A DNA stretch of 11,077 bases, from the NCBI GenBank assembly GCA_013152215.1, contig JAADGT010000032.1, positions 1 through 11,077 on the forward strand. The letters run 5' to 3'. The notes beneath the pieces were generated by a model. It made no database searches, was not told the origin of the DNA, and saw only the letters and a program-made list of their open reading frames with translations. The position numbers and the translations under genes were made by a program. This document shows positions 6,007-11,077 of the stretch, in pieces; the first letter of the stretch is position 1; the number at the start of each line of letters is the position of its first letter. Source of the DNA: Deltaproteobacteria bacterium. Lineage in GTDB: Bacteria > Desulfobacterota > Deferrisomatia > Deferrisomatales > Deferrisomataceae.

Positions 6007-7720
6007 AGGGCCACCCCACGACACCCCCTTCCAGGTACGAGGCGTTCTCGAACCCCAATCCGTTCAGGATTCGCTGCCCCTCGTAGCCCCGTAGCCCGAT
6101 CTTGCACAGGAGCACCACCGGCCGCTCCCGGGGCAGGTCGCCAGCACGGCGCCGAAGCTGCCCCAGCGGAACCAGGGTGGCGTTGCCGAACGGCAGGGCC
6201 TCGTGCTCGGCCGGGCTCCGCACATCCACCAGCAGGGGGGCCGCCCCCTCCTCCTGCCACCGCCGGAACTCGTCGGGCCGCACCCCCCGGGCCCAGCCGT
6301 CCAGCTTGTTCCGGACGGCGTTGGCCGCCACGAGCAGGAGATCCATCGGGGGGGAGTAAGGAGGCGCGTACACGAGGTCCAGACTGGCCACCTGGTCCAC
6401 GGTCATGCCGGCCGTCACGGCGGCCACGGCCGCGTCCACCCGCCGGGCCACGTCGCCGCGGCCCACGGCCTGCACCCCGAGCACCCGGCGGGACCCCCGA
6501 TCCGCGATCATCTTGACCAGGATCGGGGCGGCACCGGGCATGAAGTGGGGCTTGTCCGGCCCGGCCACCACCGCGGCCACGGGATCGAACCCTGCCGCAC
6601 GGGCCTCGTCCTCCCCGAGGCCCGTGCGGGCCGCGGTGAGCTCGAAGAACCGCATGACCAGCGACCCGACCACCCCGGGGAACGTCTCCACGTCGCCCAG
6701 CACGGCATTGGTGCCGGCCACCCGGCCCTCCTTGTTGGCCGTGGACCCCAGGGGGATCCAGCAGGGCCTGCCCGTGACCAGGTGGCGCTTCTCGGCGCAG
6801 TCGCCGGCCGCGTAGATGCTGGGGTCCGAGGTCCGCAGGTGCTCGTCCACCCGGATCGCGCCGGTGGGGCCGATCTCCAGGCCGGCGGCCCGGGCCAGAT
6901 CCACCTCGGGCCGCACCCCGGTGGCCACCAGGACCAGGTCGGCGAGGATTGTCTCGTCCGGCAGCCGAAGGCCTACCGCGCGGCCGTCCCGAACCTCCAC
7001 CCCTTGGACCGCCACGCCGGTGAGGACCCGGACCCCCTTGGACCGGGCGTGCTTCTCCAGGTGGGCCGCGATCTCCGGATCCGCGTTGGGCAGAACCCGG
7101 GGCAAGCGCTCCACCACCGTGACCTCCTCGCCTCGCTCCCGCAGGGCCTCGGCGGTCTCCAAGCCGATCAGGCCCGCTCCGACCACGGCCACCCGCAGCG
7201 GCCGGGCCTTCCCATCACCGGTCAGGCCCTGCTGCTTCAGCAGGTCGGCGATCTGGTCCAGGGCGGCGCGGAACCTCCGCGCGTCCGAGAAGGTCTTCAG
7301 CCGGAACACGTTGGGCGCGTCGAGGCCCGGGATCGGGGGCGCCGTTGCCCGGGCCCCGGTGGCCAGGATCAGCCGGTCGTAGGGCAACGTCCAGGTCTCA
7401 CCGGTGTCCAGCGAGCGAACCGCCACCTCCCGGGAGTCCCGCCGGATCTCCACGGCCTCGGTGCGGGTCAGGAGCCGAAGGTCCTTGACCTGATCGAAGA
7501 ACCGGGGGTCGCGCACCACGCCCGAGGGGGTCTCCATGAGCTCTTCGATCCGGGCCACGCCGCCGCCCACGTAGTAGGGGAAGCCGCACGCGCCGTAGCT
7601 GGCGTGGGCGTCCCGCTCGACCACCGTGATCTCGGCCTTGGGGTCCAGCCTCCGGGCCCGGGCCGCCGCCTTGGGCCCGGCCGCCACCCCCCCGACCACC
7701 ACGATCCGCTTAGCCATCAT
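5987..7720 (-). CDS. CoA-disulfide/persulfide reductase with fused rhodanese
   Basis: Flavoenzyme (577 aa) of the CoADR-Rhd type, which uses NAD(P)H to reduce CoA-disulfide, CoA-persulfide or polysulfide in the cytoplasm. FAD motif GGVAAG is at 10-15, the single redox cysteine C45 in YGACGFPYY, NAD motif GAGLIG at 181-186, second FAD motif AAGDCAE near 304-310, and the dimer-interface YAPPYSPPMD near 451-460. Residues about 484-577 are a rhodanese whose loop CKIGLRG carries C539. Both reactive cysteines are present, as in the NADH-dependent persulfide reductases of sulfur-reducing bacteria. GGGAGG lies 5 nt before ATG 7720 and 8 nt before ATG 7717, so either may start the protein. It overlaps the Cys-rich DUF364-like gene downstream. 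Confidence 0.93.
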   Translation of the reverse strand: MMAKRIVVVGGVAAGPKAAARARRLDPKAEITVVERDAHASYGACGFPYYVGGGVARIEELMETPSGVVRDPRFFDQVKDLRLLTRTEAVEIRRDSREVAVRSLDTGETWTLPYDRLILATGARATAPPIPGLDAPNVFRLKTFSDARRFRAALDQIADLLKQQGLTGDGKARPLRVAVVGAGLIGLETAEALRERGEEVTVVERLPRVLPNADPEIAAHLEKHARSKGVRVLTGVAVQGVEVRDGRAVGLRLPDETILADLVLVATGVRPEVDLARAAGLEIGPTGAIRVDEHLRTSDPSIYAAGDCAEKRHLVTGRPCWIPLGSTANKEGRVAGTNAVLGDVETFPGVVGSLVMRFFELTAARTGLGEDEARAAGFDPVAAVVAGPDKPHFMPGAAPILVKMIADRGSRRVLGVQAVGRGDVARRVDAAVAAVTAGMTVDQVASLDLVYAPPYSPPMDLLLVAANAVRNKLDGWARGVRPDEFRRWQEEGAAPLLVDVRSPAEHEALPFGNATLVPLGQLRRRAGDLPRERPVVLLCKIGLRGYEGQRILNGLGFENASYLEGGVVGWPYEAPEG

Positions 7721-7764
7721 CGAGTCCTCCCGAAACGCAAAAAGGGGCACCTCCGACTCCCGAA

Positions 7765-7783
7765 GGACGCGCAAAGCGCATCC
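7765..7783 (-). promoter_or_regulatory. stem-loop in reductase-rhodanese leader
   Basis: On the minus strand GGATGCGC and GCGCGTCC pair over 8 bp (one T-G wobble) around a TTT loop. It sits about 45 nt upstream of the start codon, between the putative promoter and the ribosome site. No T-run follows directly, so it is a leader structure rather than a clear terminator. Confidence 0.45.
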
Positions 7784-7794
7784 GCCCAAGCCGT

Positions 7795-7823
7795 AAGATG
7801 CCCCGTTCCGGGAAAGGTCACAA
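7795..7823 (-). promoter_or_regulatory. possible promoter with palindrome in spacer
   Basis: Minus-strand TTGTGA (7823-7818) and CATCTT (7800-7795) are 17 bp apart; the -10 is weak. The spacer contains CCCG-TTC-CGGG (7802-7812), a perfect dyad. Operators inside the spacer are typical of some metal- or thiol-sensing regulators, but no regulator gene is present and the call is tentative. Confidence 0.3.
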
Positions 7824-7849
7824 AAAAGCGGACAATCCCCCCTCTTCTC

Positions 7850-8266
7850 CTACCGCACCTCGTCCAACTCCTCCAGGCCCAGCCCGTCGCCCGCCAGGGC
7901 CACGGCCTCGATCTCCACCCGGGCCCCCTTGGGAAGCGCGGCCACCTCCACCGCGGCCCGGGCAGGCGGCACGTCGCCGAAGAACCCGGCGTACACCTGG
8001 TTCATGGCCGCGAAGTCGCCCATGTCGGCCAGGAACACCGTGGTCTTCACCACCCGGTCGAGCCCGCTTCCGGCCGCCTCGAGCACGGCCTTCAGGTTCT
8101 CGAGCACCCGCCGGGTCTGGGTCGCCACGTCCCCCTCCACCATCTCGCCGGTGATCGGGTCGAGGGGGATCTGGCCCGAGCAAAACACGAACCCCCCGGC
8201 CACCACGGCCTGGCTGTACGGCCCGATCGCCTTCGGCGCCCCATCGGTCGTAACCGCCCTCTTCAT
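7850..8266 (-). CDS. ridA: RidA family reactive enamine/imine deaminase
   Basis: RidA/YjgF-family protein (138 aa) that hydrolyses reactive 2-aminoacrylate and related enamines formed by PLP enzymes, in the cytoplasm as a trimer. Visible hallmarks are 'APKAIGPYSQAV' at 10-21, 'FCSGQIPLDPITGEM' and the signature 'PARAAVEVAALPKGARVEIEA' region with the carboxylate-binding R103 and E120. The cysteine found two residues after that arginine in E. coli is alanine here, a common variation. A ten-residue acidic tail extends beyond the usual end. ATG 8266 has AGGAGG 8 nt upstream; the in-frame GTG at 8275 lies in that ribosome site and is rejected. It follows rel by 234 bp of repeat-rich DNA. Confidence 0.95.
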   Translation of the reverse strand: MKRAVTTDGAPKAIGPYSQAVVAGGFVFCSGQIPLDPITGEMVEGDVATQTRRVLENLKAVLEAAGSGLDRVVKTTVFLADMGDFAAMNQVYAGFFGDVPPARAAVEVAALPKGARVEIEAVALAGDGLGLEELDEVR

Positions 8267-8274
8267 ATGCTGCA

Positions 8275-8280
8275 CCTCCT
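8275..8280 (-). promoter_or_regulatory. ridA ribosome binding site beside repeat hairpin
   Basis: A perfect AGGAGG lies 8 nt from ATG 8266 and only 6 nt from the end of the GGGCC-TTC-GGCCC repeat hairpin (8287-8299). The arrangement parallels rpoZ, where the hairpin directly abuts the Shine-Dalgarno. Confidence 0.85.
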
Positions 8281-8286
8281 TACTTT

Positions 8287-8323
8287 GGGCCTTCGGCCCG
8301 CTAGGACGCTGGGATGCTGGGAA
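8287..8323. repeat. octamer array with GGGCC hairpin, copy 2
   Basis: GGGCC (8287-8291) and GGCCC (8295-8299) form a hairpin with a TTC loop. Three 8-bp units follow on the plus strand: GCTAGGAC (8300), GCTGGGAT (8308) and GCTGGGAA (8316). The design equals copies at 200-261 and 10881-10934. It lies in the untranslated region just upstream of ridA. Confidence 0.8.
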
Positions 8324-8351
8324 TCGTGAATCGTAAATCGTTCGTCGTGGG
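8324..8351. repeat. TCGTRAA heptamer tandem patch
   Basis: Four consecutive 7-bp units, TCGTGAA, TCGTAAA, TCGTTCG and TCGTGGG, continue without a gap from the octamer array. The shift from 8-bp to 7-bp period occurs exactly at base 8324. Nothing coding is seen. Confidence 0.7.
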
Positions 8352-8454
8352 GCGTGTCGGTATCGCAGCGCGCCCGGCCGGAGGCAGGTTCCTTGCCCCG
8401 CCCTCCTGAGGTGCAGCGCCTATTTTGCCGCCAGGTTAATAACAGACCGAAGGC
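8352..8454. other. intergenic stretch between heptamer patches
   Basis: About 100 bp between rel and ridA with no coding region. It is GC-rich except for an AT-rich island around 8430-8445 that contains the palindrome GTTAATAAC (8436-8444). No convincing promoter or terminator was found. Confidence 0.4.
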
Positions 8455-8496
8455 ATCGGCCGTAAACCGACGACCGGAGACCGACGACCAACGACC
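8455..8496. repeat. GACGACC heptamer tandem patch after rel
   Basis: Six 7-bp units in phase: ATCGGCC, GTAAACC, GACGACC, GGAGACC, GACGACC, AACGACC. The patch ends 4 bp from the rel stop codon, so in the transcript it would read as GGTCGTC-type units immediately after rel. It is a different heptamer from the TCGTRAA patch 100 bp away. Confidence 0.75.
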
Positions 8497-8500
8497 GAAG

Positions 8501-10627
<2,127 letters not shown>

Positions 10628-10656
10628 CAGCCGGCGGGTGCCGACTCCCCCGGCGT

Positions 10657-10866
10657 CTAAGGAGCCCGGCGGGGAATCTGGCGCATGCGCACCGTGACCT
10701 TGCCCTCGGCGATCTCACGCAGGGCGGTCACCACGATCTTGTTCTTCGTCTCCACCAGGGGCGGGGCCGACTCCAGCAGCTGCTTCACCCGCTGGGCCGC
10801 CGCCATGGCGAGCTCGAACCGGTTGGGGACCTTTTCCAGGCAGTCTTCTACGGTGACGCGAGCCAT
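10657..10866 (-). CDS. rpoZ: RNA polymerase omega subunit
   Basis: Omega subunit (69 aa), which helps assemble RNA polymerase around beta-prime. 'MARVTVEDCLEKVPNRFELAMAAAQRVKQL' is the standard N-terminal and central region. The MARVT start is the part that in E. coli contributes to ppGpp site 1. Length is within the normal range. ATG 10866 has AAGGAG 8 nt upstream; the in-frame GTG at 10875 overlaps that site and is rejected. It precedes rel by 29 bp, so omega and the alarmone enzyme are probably made from one transcript. The upstream region is a repeat array whose hairpin abuts the ribosome site; the gmk gene often found upstream of rpoZ is not within the window. Confidence 0.95.
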   Translation of the reverse strand: MARVTVEDCLEKVPNRFELAMAAAQRVKQLLESAPPLVETKNKIVVTALREIAEGKVTVRMRQIPRRAP

Positions 10867-10874
10867 GTGTTCCA

Positions 10875-10880
10875 CTCCTT
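10875..10880 (-). promoter_or_regulatory. rpoZ ribosome binding site abutting hairpin
   Basis: AAGGAG, 8 nt from ATG 10866, follows directly on the last base of the repeat hairpin (10881-10895). A stable hairpin stacked on the Shine-Dalgarno could affect ribosome access; this is inference. Confidence 0.75.
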
Positions 10881-10934
10881 CGGGCCTTCGGCCCGCTCGA
10901 AAGCTGGAAAGCTAGGAGGCTGGGAGGCTAGAAA
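10881..10934. repeat. octamer array with GGGCC hairpin, copy 3
   Basis: CGGGCC (10881-10886) and GGCCCG (10890-10895) make a perfect hairpin with a TTC loop. Five 8-bp units follow on the plus strand: GCTCGAAA, GCTGGAAA, GCTAGGAG, GCTGGGAG and GCTAGAAA (10895-10934). Together with the 60-bp repeat further out, the order is the mirror image of the left end of the window. Confidence 0.85.
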
Positions 10935-10986
10935 GCCTCCTGGGTTCCCACTCGTTCTAGTGGATCGTTTCCGAAATCTCGTTGCA
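10935..10986. other. intergenic spacer of the right compound repeat
   Basis: Non-coding spacer between the octamer array and the 60-bp repeat, only about 50 bp against about 140 bp on the left. Its outer part weakly resembles the inverted left spacer. The rpoZ promoter is expected here or beyond the window, but I see no convincing -35/-10 pair. Confidence 0.4.
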
Positions 10987-11046
10987 TTCCCAGGGGGTGG
11001 GGCTGGGGGCCCCTCCTTCGCTGAACGGCCTCGCAGGGGCCGCCTC
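10987..11046. repeat. 60-bp perfect inverted repeat, right copy
   Basis: Identical over 60/60 bases to the reverse complement of 1-60. The plus strand carries G-tracts at 10993-10997, 10999-11002 and 11005-11009, a possible G-quadruplex-forming stretch if a fourth tract (about 11036) takes part. The last 31 bases of the window (11047-11077) cannot be compared because the left copy is cut by the window edge. No gene is seen in them. Confidence 0.9.
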
Positions 11047-11077
11047 GGCGCGGTCCGCTGCGGCGCGTGAGGGCACG

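Noticed and set aside
7822..7827. T6 run after ridA as an intrinsic terminator (minus strand)
   Set aside because: Only a 4-bp GCGG/CCGC stem with a long loop precedes it, too weak to call.
6203..8329. A 708-codon plus-strand open frame
   Set aside because: It lies antisense to the reductase-rhodanese and ridA genes, and its product is H/G/P/R-rich without domains; it is an artefact of high GC and few stop codons.
8324..8496. CRISPR array
   Set aside because: The repeats are 7-bp units directly abutting, with no spacers and no cas genes.

Overview
This 11,077-bp window is strongly GC-rich chromosomal DNA with compact, house-keeping gene content. It carries no plasmid, phage, transposase or CRISPR genes. 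The minus-strand order rpoZ, rel, ridA is the arrangement I know from Desulfuromonas/Geobacter-type 'deltaproteobacteria'. That order, the composition and a DUF6125-like cytosolic protein suggest a GC-rich member of the former Deltaproteobacteria. This is an inference from gene order and composition, not a sequence match.

Layout, left to right. An intergenic repeat region (1-266) lies downstream of malate dehydrogenase (mdh, minus). A divergent intergenic region (1197-1479) holds the likely mdh promoter and several dyads. A tight plus-strand group follows: ubiX (flavin prenyltransferase), a Nudix hydrolase and a flavodoxin-like protein; the last two overlap by a GTGA stop/start. This group converges, with only 7 bp between stops, on a minus-strand secreted LysM/L,D-transpeptidase that has its own promoter. 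Upstream of that are a DUF6125-like cysteine-containing protein, an unusually cysteine-rich DUF364-like protein, a CoA-disulfide/persulfide reductase fused to a rhodanese, RidA, Rel ((p)ppGpp enzyme) and RpoZ, all on the minus strand. The right end (10867-11077) is again repeat-rich intergenic DNA.

How the genes relate. mdh and ridA are central metabolism and metabolite repair. ubiX supplies prenylated FMN to UbiD-type decarboxylases, but no ubiD is present here. rpoZ and rel form a stringent-response pair: omega keeps the N-terminal residues that help form a ppGpp site on RNA polymerase, and Rel keeps a complete synthetase domain. The Rel hydrolase half, however, has lost several catalytic or substrate-binding residues. 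The reductase-rhodanese fusion and the overlapping Cys-rich gene may form a small sulfur- or metal-related unit.

The most striking non-coding structure is a compound repeat. A 60-bp sequence occurs, perfectly identical and inverted, at the two ends of the window (1-60 and 10987-11046). Inward of each copy lies a tandem array of 8-bp GCTRGGAG-like units ending in a GGGCC-NNN-GGCCC hairpin. A third array plus hairpin sits in the rel-ridA gap, next to two different patches of 7-bp tandem repeats. At rpoZ and ridA the hairpin lies against or within 6 nt of the Shine-Dalgarno sequence. I did not find a clearly new multi-gene system; the repeat family and the eroded Rel hydrolase are the best leads.
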